Assembly (NCBI RefSeq): GCF_963082655.1
Contig: NC_081553.1
Span: 158,077,441-158,141,440, forward strand
Source: Stomoxys calcitrans
Taxonomy: Eukaryota > Arthropoda > Insecta > Diptera > Muscidae
DNA: 64,000 nt
Direction: 5' to 3'
Numbering within the stretch: the stretch's first letter is position 1; every line of letters begins with the position of its first letter. A model generated the notes under the pieces. That model did not search any database. It was not told where the DNA came from and saw only the letters and a list, made by a program, of their open reading frames with translations. Shown in pieces: positions 43,166 through 54,302 of this stretch. A program made the translations under genes and the position numbers.

Positions 43166-43899
43166 CTAACCTAAATGAACTGGTTGCTTAAAAGCGACTA
43201 TGAAAAAAAATACCAGAAACAGCTAAGTAGAGGAACATTTTTTAATAGTAAACAAATTTTAACCTTTGTTGTGTAACTCAATCTTTGTTGTGTAAATCAC
43301 ACAATACGATACAAATTTTAATTCTGTTGCTTCGGCTTTGCTTTTAATATTATTTAGTCAAGAATGGAAAGAATCAAGCAATACAAACTCTCAAATCGGC
43401 TTTTGCATCAAAATAAAATAGATGATTCAATGAAATAAGTCATTCGTCCGAGTGTTAGAGATTAGGGGACTTGATTTTAGCCGTTGAGGTTTTCAGAATG
43501 AAAGGGCAATTATAATTACATGTATTGGGGAAGTATAACCCATGGGAAAGCATTTATCTAGAATATGACGTCATAATAAGACCGATGCTGACGATGTTGG
43601 ATTGGATGAGATATAACATATACTTTGAGTCCCCAAGATCATATTTATAATTTAAAACATTTGCCGATTGAATTAAAAAAATTGTATCAATTAAGTTTTT
43701 ATATAACAACTGCAAGAATTTCAATCACAATCATATTGAAAAAAACGTACAAGTGTAATTAAAAAAATTATTAAATCAATCAATTTTTAATTGAGAATTG
43801 TGAAAATTTGAAAGCTATTTATTTTCAATTACAGTTTGAATTGGAAAAAAATCCTGTGTGTAAAAACATTCGCATTACTAAAAATATTTCTTATATTAC
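43166..43899. other. intron sequence, no feature seen
   Basis: AT-rich stretch between the LINE 3' end and the Ig5 first-half exon (donor at 43899). Nothing recognised. Confidence 0.4.
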
Positions 43900-44070
43900 C
43901 CATTCGAGATATGTGATTAGTTGCCACATCAATACTTTCGGCAGAATTGTTAAATGTCCAACTGAAGTCCACCTCCGGTGGGTTTGCATCAACAGAGCAT
44001 TTGATTTTAGCATCTTCTTGTTTTGCTACTCCATATATTCTCGTTTGGTTCGGCGAGCAAGTAGGTGCAT
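43900..44070 (-). CDS. Side-like exon: first half of Ig domain (Ig5)
   Basis: The acceptor is TTTTATAG, and the first two bases complete a Tyr codon with the previous exon (LNIL-Y-APTC). The exon ends at ATGG|GTAATA in phase 1. It reads APTCSPNQTRIYGVAKQEDA, KIKCSVDANPPEVDFSWTFN, NSAESIDVATNHISRM. Cys (KIKC) and Trp (FSW) of the Ig fold are present. The stretches Y-G-V-A-K-x-E-D and V-D-A-N-P-P-x-V-x-F-x-W-x-F-N-N-S are characteristic of the membrane-proximal Ig of Side proteins. Sequons NQT and NNS can be seen. It lies between a LINE copy and a tRNA-derived SINE. Confidence 0.9.
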
Positions 44071-44144
44071 CTATAAAATTAAAAACAGCCATTGAAAAAT
44101 AATGAAAGGATTCAAAAGTGATTTATATAATAGATTAAAGTATG

Positions 44145-44395
44145 TACGAGTATATTATATACAAATGAAAGTGTTGCGCTTCGTTTGTTAGTTTGTTTGT
44201 ATGTTGCCTATAGACTCAAAAAACGGCTGAACCGATTTTCATGAAATTTTCGCAGAAGGTAGAGTTTAGCCCCACGCTGGATATTGGGTAGAAATTTGTA
44301 TTCAAATAACCGTGAAGAACACCCAAAACCTACCAAAACTGACATGTTTACCGATTGGGACAGTATAGGTATCAAATTAAAGGTATTTAAGAGTA
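44145..44395. repeat. dispersed repeat fragment with CGGCTGAACCGATTTTCATG
   Basis: This contains TTTGTTTGTATGTTGCCTAT and CGGCTGAACCGATTTTCATG, then AAATTTTCGCAGAAGGTAGA, phrases typical of intergenic repeats in insects. No second copy is seen in this window, so the call is weak. Confidence 0.3.
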
Positions 44396-44401
44396 GAATA
44401 C

Positions 44402-44592
44402 GGAGGCCACCGTAGCGCAGAGGTAAGCATGTCCGCCTATGACGCTGAATGCTTGCGTTCGAATCCTGGTGAGACCATCAGAAAAAATTTTCAGCGGTGG
44501 TTTTCCCCTCCTTATGCTGGCAACATTTGTGAGGTACTATGCCATATAAAACTTCTCTCCAAAGTGGTGTCGCACTGCGGCACGCCATGATC
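44402..44592 (+). mobile_element. tRNA-derived SINE (family S1), 3'-truncated
   Basis: The head GGCCACCGTAGCGCAGAGG, B-box-like GCGTTCGAATCCTGG and body (GGTACTATGCCATATAAAAC, GTCGCACTGCGGCACGCC) match the minus-strand copies at 5290 and 14528 in reverse. It is cut at about 44592 by the start of a minus-strand LINE 3' end. Confidence 0.75.
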
Positions 44593-45826
44593 TTTAGATT
44601 GCATTGACTTTCCTGTCACTCCACTGCCTGATGTCATTGTATAAGGTTCTTTGCCTATCCTAGTACGAATCTTTATAAAGTCGGTAATAGTTCCACCTTC
44701 GAGTCCCTGTTCGTTAGGCTGTATTGTGTTTCTATTCCCTGTACTGCCCGATGTTTCAATACTACGACCTTTGCCTATCTTAGACTTCCAAACTTTAAGT
44801 AAATGGGTTTCTTGGGAGCAGGTGATGGTACAATCGTCGGCTCCGATTTCCTTAGGCTGATCTGCCTAATGTTTGAATTTTAGGAACTTAAAGTATCCTA
44901 GTCTTCCGAATCTTGAAGTCGGTGATGGAACCGTCATCGGTTCCCTGTTTGTTAGGCAGTGTTGGGTCTCTCGCCACTGCACTGCTAGTCTTTCCAATAT
45001 TGAGAGAGACGGTGATTTTCTCGTCGTCAGCCCCCTGTTAGTTGGGCGGTATTATGTCACTTGTTGGTTGCCCAAGAATCCCAACACGGGTTTCGTCCTG
45101 TTCCCACTTTGTCCACCTCCACAGGACATTGTTTGGAGTCTTCATTGCGGGATGGCTGGCTTGCTTTTCCCAGAGTACTTTTTTTAGTACTTGAAAGCGG
45201 GTACTCTTTTTCTTCTTCAGCATTTTAGCAGTGTTGTGCTCTTCGGGAGATCGGATTCTCTTTCCAGCTTCCGTAAAAGTGCTTGAAATGTCAGTTCTAT
45301 TCCTTCCAGCATCCTATATTTCGCCCGATTGCGCTGTCGGTACATACTCCTCTGTCTTCTTCGTCGTGCCCAGGATCGTTTTCTCGGTCTGCTTGTGAGC
45401 TTAGCAAAGCCATCGCTCACTTATGCAGTCATCCCACTACCCTCATCTCTCGATTCGGCTGCGATGACTGCTTCATTGACACCGTCGCTGTCTGAATCCG
45501 AGTCGGAAACACCACCTTTACTTAAAAACTGGGACGAACTGTGCATCCCTCTAGTTTATCCATCTATTCCTCACTAATTCGTCTGACGACTAGTTGTGCG
45601 CTTGAAACATTACTCTCGACTACAGGTGCCAAGGCACCCACGCCTATAGGAGGGGAGAACAACATGCTACGGTCTGACGCCACCACCGCAGCTGTTGGGT
45701 CATTAGAGTCTATTTCTACTACTCCAAAAAGGATTTAAAAATGTTCGTAATAGGTAGTACCTATTCCGAGATACGGACATTTTTTTTTGCAAAGGAGCAA
45801 ATAAACACACGTCCGCTCCACTCAAC
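44592..45826 (-). pseudogene. LINE 5' portion (family L1A): ORF1 and 5' UTR
   Basis: The minus-strand 5' end GTTGAGTGGAGCGGACGTGT lies at 45826. Going left, 45730-45540 has the ORF1 start region, and frame 45420-45217 reads KLTSRPRKRSWARRRRQRSM, YRQRNRAKYRMLEGIELTFQ, ALLRKLERESDLPK: a basic segment followed by an amphipathic helix, matching 11761-11564 and 55000-55140. The rest (44592-45200) is ORF1 C-terminus/EN boundary in broken frames. RT and RNase H are absent. Confidence 0.65.
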
Positions 45827-45924
45827 AGCTACAATATAAGATCTAACGGTAGTAGAATTGAACATGATGGCGCTTAAGAAGTTTTTAGCGCCGTTTGGTG
45901 TACACAATTCCTTATTTTAGGAAT

Positions 45925-46234
45925 TTGGTCATGCATCCACCATATAGCCCTGACCTTGCACCATCAGACTACCATTTATTTCGATCTTTGCAGAACTCCT
46001 TAAATGGTAAAACTTTCGGCAATGATGAGGCTATAAAATCGCACTTGGTTCAATTTTTTTGCAGATAAAGGCCAGGAGTTCTATGAGCGTGGAATACTAA
46101 ATTTGCCAGGAAGATGGCAAAAGGTTATCGAACAAAATGGCAATTATATATTTTATTAAAGTTCATTCTAAGTTTTATTAAAAATGCATTTACTTTCTTT
46201 TAAAAAATTCGCAATTACTTTTTAGGCAACCCAA
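45925..46234 (+). mobile_element. mariner element, 3' part with transposase C-terminus
   Basis: The sequence reads LVMHPPYSPDLAPSDYHLFR, SLQNSLNGKTFGNDEAIKSH, LVQFF and, after a one-base shift, DKGQEFYERGILNLPGRWQK, VIEQNGNYIF. S-P-D-L-A-P-S-D-Y-H holds the last catalytic Asp of the D,D34D triad. The 3' terminal region and CAACCCAA TIR (46227-46234) match the mariner at 12941-13483. The 5' portion is missing. Confidence 0.8.
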
Positions 46235-46407
46235 TATTTGGTGGCTTTCCATATTAGACTATCGTCATATTTAGAGTCATTTGTTTTATTCATAAATGAT
46301 CATTTTTGAAGGAAGAAATCATCTTTTCTAAGTCTCTGCAAGCTTTAATAAATAGCCCTTTATCATGTATGCTCCTACTGCTTTGCCATATTTTTCTTAA
46401 CCTTCAT

Positions 46408-47815
46408 TATACCCTCCACCATAAGATGGGGGGTATACTAATTTCGTCATTCTGTTTGTAACTACTCGAAATATTCGTCTGAGACCCCATAAAGTATATA
46501 TATTCTTGATCGTCGCGACATTTTATGTCGATCTAGCCATGTCCGTCCGTCTGTCTGTCGAAAGCACGCTAACTTCCGAAGGAGTAAAGCTAGCCGCTTG
46601 AAATTTTGCACAAATACTTCTTATTAGTGTAGGTCAGTTGGTATTGTAAATGGGTCATATCGGTCCATGTTTTGATATAGCTGCCATATAAACCGATCTT
46701 GGGTCTTGACTTCTTGAGCCTCTAGCGTGCGCAATTCTTATGCGATCTTATCCGAATGAAATTTTACACGACGTGTTTTGTTATTATATCCAACAACTGT
46801 ACCAAGTAGGGTTCAAATCGGCCCATAACCTGATATAGCTGCCATATAAACCGATCTTGGGTCTTGACTTCTTGAGCCTCTATAGTGCGCAATTCTTATC
46901 CGATTGAAATGAAATTTTGCACGACGTGTTTTGTTATTATATCCAACAACTGTGCCAAGTATGGTTCAAATCGGTCCATAACCTGATATAGCTGCCATAT
47001 AAACCGATCTTGGGTCTTGACTTCTTGAGCCTCTAGAGGGCGCAATTCTTATCCGATTGGAATGGAATTTCGCACGACGTGTTTTGTTATGATACCCAAC
47101 AGTGCCAAGTATGGTTTAAATCGGTCCATAACCTGATATAGCTGCCATATAAACCGATCTTGGGTCTTGACTTCTTGAGCCTCTAGACGGTACAATTCTT
47201 ATCCGATTTGAATGAATTTTTGCACGAAGTATTTCGTTATGATATCCAACAACTATGCCAAGTATGGTTGAAGTCGGTCCATAACATGATATAGCTGTCA
47301 TATAAACAGATCTGGGGATTTGACTTCTTGAGCTTCTAGAGGGCGCAACTCCTATCCGATTTGGCTGAAATTTTGCATGACGTATTTTATTTTTACTTTC
47401 AACAACTGTGTCAAATAAGGTTCAAATCGGTTCATAACCTGATATAGCTGCCATATAAACCGATCTGGGATCTTGACTTCTTGACCCCTAGAGGTCGCAA
47501 TTATTATCCGATATGCCTGAAATTTTGTACGACGGATCCTCTCATGACCATCAACAAACGCGTTTATTATGGTCTGAATCGGTCTATAGCCCGATACAGA
47601 TCCCATATATATCGTTCTCTCTATTTTACTTTTATAATTTAATTGTGGTCCGAACCGGACCATATCTAGATATCGTTTTAATAGCAGAGCAACTCTTTTC
47701 TTATATCCTTTTTTGCCTAAGAAGAGATGCCGGGAAAAGAACTCGAGAAATGCGATCCATGGTGGAGGGTATATAAGATTCGGCCCGGCCGAACTTAGCA
47801 CGCTTTTACTTGTTT
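46408..47815 (-). mobile_element. Helentron/DINE-1-like element, complete ends, minus orientation
   Basis: Begins ATACCCTCCACCATAAGATG and ends GGTGGAGGGTATATAAGATT, CGGCCCGGCCGAACTTAGCA and CGCTTTTACTTG at 47812. About eight units lie between, in the same order as at 16503-18132, with a small deletion near 47640. Close likeness between these copies suggests recent spread. Confidence 0.78.
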
Positions 47816-47819
47816 TTGT

Positions 47820-48960
47820 CTAATAAGGACCTAATTTTAGTGGAAATATGCGTACCTCGTGATGCAGGTGATTGTTGCTTTGGTGTGGCATATTAAGCAG
47901 CTTCATGATTTAAACTTGTCAAATATTCCACAGCATCATCGACATCAATATTATATTTGAGATTCTTATTAAGATTTATGTTAGCGTCTGAAATATTCTT
48001 CTTGCCAGTGCTGTGTGTAAATATGTTGGTATTTAGTTTTTCGGTGTTTATTGATGTGTTGTGATTTACTAACACAGGAGTATGGTCAACTACATACGCC
48101 CAGTTGATGGCTTGGTATTCCAGCGTATACAAATCAAGTAGGTTAGGAGTTTTATATCGATCGCTGGGCTGCGTGGGAGATCCAGTAAAGAGATTCGAAT
48201 AATTTTTTGTTTGTCAAACATTTGTAAAACTCTCTTCTATTACCAATCTTGAGCCCCACTATGGATGCTTGATATTAAAATCTCCTCCATATCTCCAAAT
48301 AAATCTAGATAATCTTGGTATTGAATGTTGTGACGTGGAGGAAAATATTCAGCGGAAGTAATAAAATCACCAGAGTCGCTATTGAAAATAAGTTTTACTA
48401 GTGAAATGAGTTTCTGAAACCAGAAGAATATCGATATATTTTGTTTTTAGATAGATTTCCTCTTCACTTTGACTTCATTGGTTATATAATACCAGCTCGA
48501 GGATTTATTGCATTATTTGGATACAAGTAATGACATCATGCCTATCAAAGAATTCGTCAATTCAATTTGCTTGTTAAGCGGATCGTTCTTGTGGAACGTT
48601 ATTACAATTTAAAACTTTGCGTACTAGTATCAAAAGCGTTAGAATCCATGTTGCCTTCTCTCTTCTTATTATGTCTCTTTTGAATCAATTCTTTGTAGAC
48701 CCTGCATTCTTTTGCATCATACTTGCAGTATGATTTTCAAGACAATTACTACTTTGTGGGGGAACAGTCCTAGGTTTGGTGCATTGAGATGTAGGATGAT
48801 GTAAACCAAATTTAACGGAAGTATGTCTAACTGTGGCCAAATTCCTGACAAAGATGGCATTGGATGATATCGTTAGTTAAAATGGACGATTCAATCTTAA
48901 CAACAGCGTTATAGATGTATCGCATTTTGAAAACGTCAGTGTTATAAGAACTAGGCCCTA
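47820..48960 (-). pseudogene. jockey-type LINE remnant: ORF1 end and endonuclease
   Basis: On the minus strand, 48770-48640 reads CKYDAKECRVYKELIQKRHN, KKREGNM, the zinc-knuckle end of a jockey-type ORF1. 48480-48380 reads YIDILLVSETHFTSKTYF (EN start with the S-E-T-H motif). 48290-48130 reads GGDFNIKHPWGS-like and LFTGSPTQPSDRYKTPNLLD, and 48132-47893 ends DHTPVLVNHNTSI and NLKYNIDVDDAVEYLTSLNH. Stops and frameshifts occur throughout; RT is absent. Confidence 0.65.
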
Positions 48961-49845
48961 GATGAACAAAAAATCGAATTTACTCCTGACATTACACATG
49001 TCAGGAGTTTCTAATTTTATGACTTTGCTGTTTGATTTCCTGTTTAATAACAGCATCATCATTTTGGAGTCATTATCTTCAGTTGATAAACGTTTGTGTT
49101 GATGAACCTGAGGTGATTCCAAGATATATTTATTCACAGGTAGGAGGGATATCATTTTTTATATCCAAAGGGGGCGGACCCTCCCCATTCAAAAACTTTT
49201 TATCCCGGAAATGGGTGCTCAGATTTAAACGATATTTTGGTTGCCCCCTTATTGAAACACAAAAACAAGAAAATGGTTTGAAACTTTGGGTAGCGACCCA
49301 AACACAAAATTAACATGTACGATTAGGATAATACGGATGTCAAACAAAATGCATTTAAAAGTAGTGTACGAAACTGATTTTAAAAACGACCTCAAAACAA
49401 GAAGACACGCTTTCCGATTGGGGTTATATCGGAATTATATAAGAGGTGTTTTGAGTACACATCTGGTATACAAAATTTGGACCGTCTCAAATAAAAGGTC
49501 ATTGGGGTGGAGAACGAATCTGATATAAATTGTAGACATCTAGTGTATAGTTGATAGTATAGAAGGAATCTTACATACATATTTGGAATAAAGTTGATCT
49601 AGGAAGGACTTGTGGGACTTTAAAATTATTGTATCGGATACAGTATGAAGTTAAACAATACGTATTATGAACAAATAAAGTAATGTTGATCCGAAAACAT
49701 TTATTTATTATTTATTTATAATTTCAAAAACCCACTTTAGGGTGCAGGGGAGCAAACCGCGCTAGCTATATGTATGTATATAAATAAATGTATAGATATA
49801 TGTTTCTCTCAGATCATTAACATATATGTAGTTTATTATAAATAA
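48960..49845. other. intron sequence, no feature seen
   Basis: AT-rich; the frames at 49032-49313 and 49286-49528 have no recognisable family motif. A short AT-rich tandem-like stretch (TTATTTATTATTTATTTAT) is at 49700. Confidence 0.4.
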
Positions 49846-50577
49846 AAATAAGTAAAAGTGTGCTAAGTTCGGCTGACCGAATTTTATATACCCTTCACCA
49901 TGGATCGCATTTGTCAAGTTTTTTGAATGATTTTTTAAATTATAGATGAGCTATATCAAGTTATGGACCGATATGGACCGTACTTCTCATGGCTGTTAGA
50001 AGTCATAAAAAAATGCCACCAAAACAGCAGGCTTACTCCGCACTCCAGAAACTCGGAAAGTCAAATTGAGAAATCGGTTTATCTGGCAACTACATCAAGT
50101 ATGAGCCTATTTAGACCATACTTGACACAGTTTCAGCCAAATTGGATAAGAATCGTGTCCCCTGGAGGCTCTATAAGTCAAATCGGAAGATCGGTTTATA
50201 TGGCAGCCGTATCAGATTATAGACTGATTTCGACCGTATTTGGCAGTCATACCAAAACGATATGTGCGAAATTGGATAAGAATAAGAAGCACAAAAAACG
50301 GGGGATTGGTTTATATGGCAGCTATATCAAAACATGGACCGATTTGGCCCATTTACAATCCTACTGACCTACACCAATAAGAAGTATTTGTGGAAAATTT
50401 TAGGCGCATGGCTTTACTCCTTCGAAAATTATCGTGTTTCTACAGACAGACTAGATTAACTTAAAATGTCATGACGATCAAGAATATGTTTAGGGTCTTA
50501 GACAAATATTTAGAGGTGTTACAAACGGAATGACGAAATTAGTATGGCCCCATCATATGGTGGAGGGTATAATGAAG
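49846..50577 (+). mobile_element. Helentron/DINE-1-like element, diverged, complete ends
   Basis: Left end AAGTAAAAGTGTGCTAAGTT, CGGCTGACCGAATTT and TATATACCCTTCACCATGG; right end ATATGGTGGAGGGTATAAT at 50558-50576. Only about three units remain and they are more diverged than the copies at 33215 or 46408. It sits just 47 bp from the Ig4 second-half exon donor. Confidence 0.7.
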
Positions 50578-50623
50578 TTTATATGGACATTGCATATTGT
50601 TTACCATCTACACGTTTACTTAC

Positions 50624-50783
50624 ATAATATATTAAGTGAAAAGGATGGACTTATTCCTTCACCTTCGCCATTGAAGCCAACACAAGAGTAATTACCCGCT
50701 GTAGTTCTTGTTACTCCTTGAAGCACCAACGAATGGTTACTTATTATTACTCCTTGCGATATGTTCCTTGGCAGAGGCATACC
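50624..50783 (-). CDS. Side-like exon: second half of Ig domain (Ig4)
   Basis: The acceptor is TTCGTAG; the exon begins in phase 0 with GMPLPRNISQ and ends one base into a codon at TTAT|GTAAGT. It supplies the C-terminal half of the Ig fold begun in the exon at 53997-54127: SLVLQGVTRTTAGNYSCVGF contains the D/TAGNYSC strand-F motif with the second conserved Cys, then NGEGEGISPSFSLNIL forms strand G. Joined to the upstream exon it gives a complete C2/I-type Ig domain of about 95 residues. It contains N-glycosylation sequons at NIS, NHS and NYS. The exon sits in a short unique stretch between two Helentron-like copies. Confidence 0.9.
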
Positions 50784-50931
50784 CTACGAATAGAATATAT
50801 GTTATATAAGTCTCAACGAACTGTTAAAAACTGGAAAAAAGTAATAAATAGTTTAATTGTGACTACCATATAAATGTATTTTACAAATTCTTTTAGTTAT
50901 ACAATAAATCGAGATATACACCTGTAGTCAC

Positions 50932-51032
50932 AAAACTTAAAACAGCTTTTTAGTAGGTTTATTTGACAGTTCTATAAAGGAAATATGTCAAATAAGCCTA
51001 ATTTAATGCTGCTTTAAGTTTTGTGAATATGA
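50932..51032. repeat. ~100-bp palindromic element (family P1), second copy
   Basis: The arms CACAAAACTTAAAACAGC and GCTGCTTTAAGTTTTGTG, and GGTTTATTTGACAG and TGTCAAATAAGCC, are inverted around a centre at about 50980. Same family as 8283-8372. Confidence 0.7.
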
Positions 51033-51124
51033 ACAGAAAATGTTTTTTTTTAAGAACAAATAATTCTTTGGCAAAATTTATGTTTAATAAGCGGCGCACA
51101 GTGGGATAAGAAAAAATTAAGTGA

Positions 51125-52380
51125 AACAAGTAAAAGCCTAAGTTCGGCCGGCCCAAATCTTATATACCCTCCGTGGATGGTATTTGTCGAGTTCTTTTTC
51201 CGGTATCTCTTTTTAGGCCAACAAAGGATTAAATAAAGGATAATATGCCATTGGAGCTATATAAAGTTATGGTCCGATTCAGCCATAATCGAATTGAATG
51301 TTGGAGATCATAGTAGAAGCCATTGTGTAAAATGTCAGCCAATTCGAATAATTCGGGGCTCAAGGAGTAAAATAGGGAGATCGGTTTATATAGGATCTGT
51401 ATCAGGCTATAGACCAATTCAGACCCAATTTGACATGCATGTTGAATGAAGGTCATGGGAGAAGCTGTTTAACAAAATGTCAGTCGAATCGAATAGTTAT
51501 TGCGCCCTCTAGAGGGTCAAGAAGTCAAAAAGTCAAGATCTCAGATCGAATTTTATGATAGCGATATCAGGTTATGGATCGATTTGAACCATATTTGGCA
51601 CAGTTGTTGGAAGTCATAACAAAAGAGGTCATTCAAAATTTCAGCCAAATCGGATAATAAATGCGCCCTCTGGAGGCTCAAGAAGTCAAGACTCAATTTA
51701 TATGTATTAGGTTATAGGCCGATTTAGACCATACTTAGCACAGTAGTTGGAAGTCTTAACGAAACACGTCAGGAAAAAATCCGCCAAATCGGATAGGAAT
51801 TGGGTCCTCTAGAGGCTCAATAAATCAAGTCCCCGAATCGGTTTAAATGACAGCTATATCAGCTCATGGAACGATTTAAACCATACTTAGCACAGTTGTT
51901 GGAAATCATCACAAAGCAATCCATTCAAAATTTCAGCCAAATAGGATAAGAATTGCACCTTCTATGGCAGCTATATCAATACATAGACCGATATGACCCA
52001 TTTACAATCCCAAGTGACCTACACTAATGAAAATTATTTGTGCAAAATTCGAAAGTTTACGTGCTTTCGACAGACAGACGGATGGAAAATGTCATGACGA
52101 TCAAGAATATATATACTTTCAAGACCCGAGTTCGGTATATATGGCAAATTAAGACAGTTGTTGGAAGTCATAACAAAACGCTATGGGCAAAATTTCAGCC
52201 AAATCAGATAAGAATTGAGTCGGACGGAAAGACGGACGGACATAGCAAAATCGATCTAGAACGTCAAGACGATCAAAATGGCATATATGCTTTTTTGGAT
52301 CGCAGATCAATATTTCGATGAGTTGCAAACGGAATAGAGAAATTAGAGTTCCCCATCGTATAGAGGAGGGTATAAAAAGG
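51125..52380 (+). mobile_element. Helentron/DINE-1-like element, diverged
   Basis: The left end ACAAGTAAAAGCCTAAGTTC, GGCCGGCCCAAATC and TATATACCCTCC, and the right end TAGAGGAGGGTATAAAAAGG, can be recognised. About six diverged units with AAATCGGATAATAAATGCGC and CTCAAGAAGTCAAGA, and two separate GACAGACAGACGGA-type tracts near 52066 and 52225, suggesting an internal duplication or a chimera of two copies. Confidence 0.68.
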
Positions 52381-52434
52381 ATAACACTTTTGAATGGATA
52401 AATATATCTTCCCGAGACATTAAAGGTAATAGAT

Positions 52435-52575
52435 GAGGTGTGAAATACAATAGATTACTTATTCCTTTTGCGGTTTCTGAAACCTAGTTTCGAAATGTTT
52501 ATTTGCACTTGGTCTTTCCATTGGAGTTTTGGTCTCTCGCTTTCACGTATACCAAAATATTAATCTTCAAAAAAT
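52435..52575 (-). pseudogene. possible RTE-type LINE 3' terminal fragment
   Basis: On the minus strand the sequence near 52560-52450 reads ARDQNSNGKTKCK / RPKLQWKDQVQINISKLGFR in alternative frames; the latter resembles the R-G-R-P-K-x-R-W-x-D-x-V end of RTE-type polyproteins. Short and frameshifted; low certainty. Confidence 0.3.
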
Positions 52576-52889
52576 ACTTTACCGGATGTTCTTGATTCAT
52601 TCTGGTGGCTCATAAGACGCTTATATTCTCCATCAACGCACACGGGTCGATATATTTTCCCTCAAACAATACTTTGCCCTCCCCATGACAATCTGTAGCA
52701 GTTCTTTGTTTGGTCAGGTTGTAGCATCCCAAGGAAAATGTCTAGCTGCTCTAATGAGAACAGCGTAATTTTAGTCTATCGAGAGGTGGCTTAGTTTCTA
52801 ATTTGCTTGCTTAAATTGCTGTCATTCGTACCGTTCCGGCGTTGCCTATTTAAATAAAATTGCTGACTTTTTTACAGTTTTAGTTCCCA

Positions 52890-53725
52890 ACTTATTTTTC
52901 CCGGTTATACAAGGCGTTCCGAGAGTTGGCACCATCACCATTGGAGGCCGACAATCTGGCGCTATTTTCACAGCGTGCCTAGGACTTGCATATACTCCGA
53001 AAGCCTGTCAGGAGGCAAGAGTGGTATTTATACCCAAGCCCGGCAAGGCAAGTTATGCGACACCAAAGGCCTATAATCCTAACGTCCTTTCTTCATAAAG
53101 CCATGGAACGCATTGTGGATACCATGATAAAGAGTAAGACATCCAGCGAACTTCTTAAATACAAGGTAAGGTCGATGTAGACTGCGCTGCACGAGGTTCT
53201 GCATTAGTGGATTTTGGAATATGTTTAGAACTTTGGTAGGGTCCATCTATCCATCCAAATGCGGCGGATTTTATCAAAAGATGGGGCAGAAAGTTCGCGA
53301 CCGAATGCATGATGGAATACTTAAGCAAGCTAAACCAATATTTGGTCGCGGAGAAATGGGAAATCTTTAACAGGGAGGATAATGACGAAGGGACTCTTCT
53401 TGTGATCCTAAGTGCCCAAGGCTGTTATTTTTTTTAATTCTGGGAAAACTAGGAAAGGCAAAGATCTTCACCTGAAAACATCAGGCAATGCATATAATAA
53501 TTATTATATGCTAACAAGTCATATTAATTTAAATTCTCTCTTTTACCCAGAGTTGTCAACGTTAATTGCAACAGTGAAGAGATAGGAAGCATCTGCCTTT
53601 TAAATTTTTTTTGAGGAGACAATTATGTTTGGTTTTAGAGATGACAGTATGTTTGGAAATGTATTCGATGAGTTTCAGGATTGGAGGGTTTCCATAGAGC
53701 GCATCTTCTTGATCATCAACAAATA
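52890..53725 (+). pseudogene. LINE fragments (family L1A), rearranged
   Basis: 52960-53150 has the pre-RT segment (LGLAYTPKACQEARVVFIPK, PGKASYATPKAYN), and 53110-53180 RT text (MERIVDTMIKSKTSSELLKY). 53270-53420 is ORF1 text (KFATECMMEYLSKLNQYLVA, EKWEIF), and 53640-53725 the EN end (VFDEFQDWRVSIERIF). ORF1 therefore lies after RT text here, so the copy is rearranged or made of two insertions. Confidence 0.55.
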
Positions 53726-53814
53726 AATCTATTTTGCATACAAAATTGGTTAGCTAATATATTATACAATTGCCTAATTTTTAAAATTGTTATAAAATAA
53801 AATCAATACTTAAT

Positions 53815-53915
53815 GAAGCCTTTAAATAGGTTTATATGACAGTTCTAAAAAGGATATCTGTCAAATAAAGCTATTTCAAAGCTACATTAAGTTTTGTGAA
53901 TACAGACGTAAATGT
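53815..53915. repeat. ~95-bp palindromic element (family P1), third copy
   Basis: The arms AATAGGTTTATATGACAG and CTGTCAAATAAAGCTATTT are inverted around AAAAAGGATAT; outer sequence ACATTAAGTTTTGTGAATAC is shared with 8345-8372 and 51010-51032. It lies 80 bp from the Ig4 first-half exon donor. Confidence 0.7.
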
Positions 53916-53996
53916 TTTAGTAATCATTGAGATAAAACATTTTTTTCATTCAAATTCATAAAACACTTCTACTTCTGATTATAAATAATTACTTAC

Positions 53997-54127
53997 GTTA
54001 TGTCTCCATTCTATTCTAAAGACGGGGGGATGGGCAGCAACAAAACAGTCGAAATATACATCAGATCCCTCTCTTATTGTATTTGGATCCAAAGATGTTC
54101 CTAATTGGACGAATGCTTCAGGGACAT
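53997..54127 (-). CDS. Side-like exon: first half of Ig domain (Ig4)
   Basis: The exon follows a TTTTCAG acceptor, starts with two bases completing a codon (phase 1 intron upstream) and ends in phase 0 at AAC|GTAAGT. It reads VPEAFVQLGTSLDPNTIREG, then SDVYFDCFVAAHPPVFRIEW, then RHN. Cys and Trp of an Ig fold are present (VYFDC, then IEW), with the spacing of strands B and C. The V-P-x5-L-G-x2-L-x-P-x2-I-x-E-G-x-D-V-Y-F-C pattern is typical of the fourth Ig domain of Side proteins. There is no start codon in it, so a simple ORF search misses it. The upstream exon was not found between here and the right edge of the window. Confidence 0.88.
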
Positions 54128-54302
54128 CTGAAAACAACAATTTAAAAATATTTAATGTTAAAACAAAATTGGAATTTTCTACATCGATAGAAAAAAGCGG
54201 AGGGTCATTAATGCCTGTTTGATTATAACATACGGTATTGTTTTTAGAAAAAAATCAGGGCCTTATTTTGAATGTAACTGCTCAACTTTCACAGATTAAT
54301 AT

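Larger units (their letters stand above)
18780..54127 (-). other. Sidestep-family cell-adhesion receptor gene, partial (8 exons)
   Basis: Eight minus-strand coding segments, 54127-53997, 50783-50624, 44070-43900, 40114-39992, 35346-35213, 27153-26979, 23703-23426 and 18974-18780, join in phase into about 455 codons without a stop. Every internal boundary is AG/GT. Intron phases in order are 0, 1, 1, 1, 0, 1, 0, and introns are 3.2 to 8.1 kb. The product has two Ig domains, one FnIII domain, one transmembrane helix and a cytoplasmic tail. Known of the family: Side proteins have five Ig domains, one FnIII and one TM, sit on the cell surface and bind Beat receptors during motor-axon guidance and synaptic partner choice. 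This piece would be Ig4 to the tail. Which of the eight fly Side paralogues it matches is not decided. The 5' end (signal peptide, Ig1-3) and the stop codon are missing from what I can read. Confidence 0.85.
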
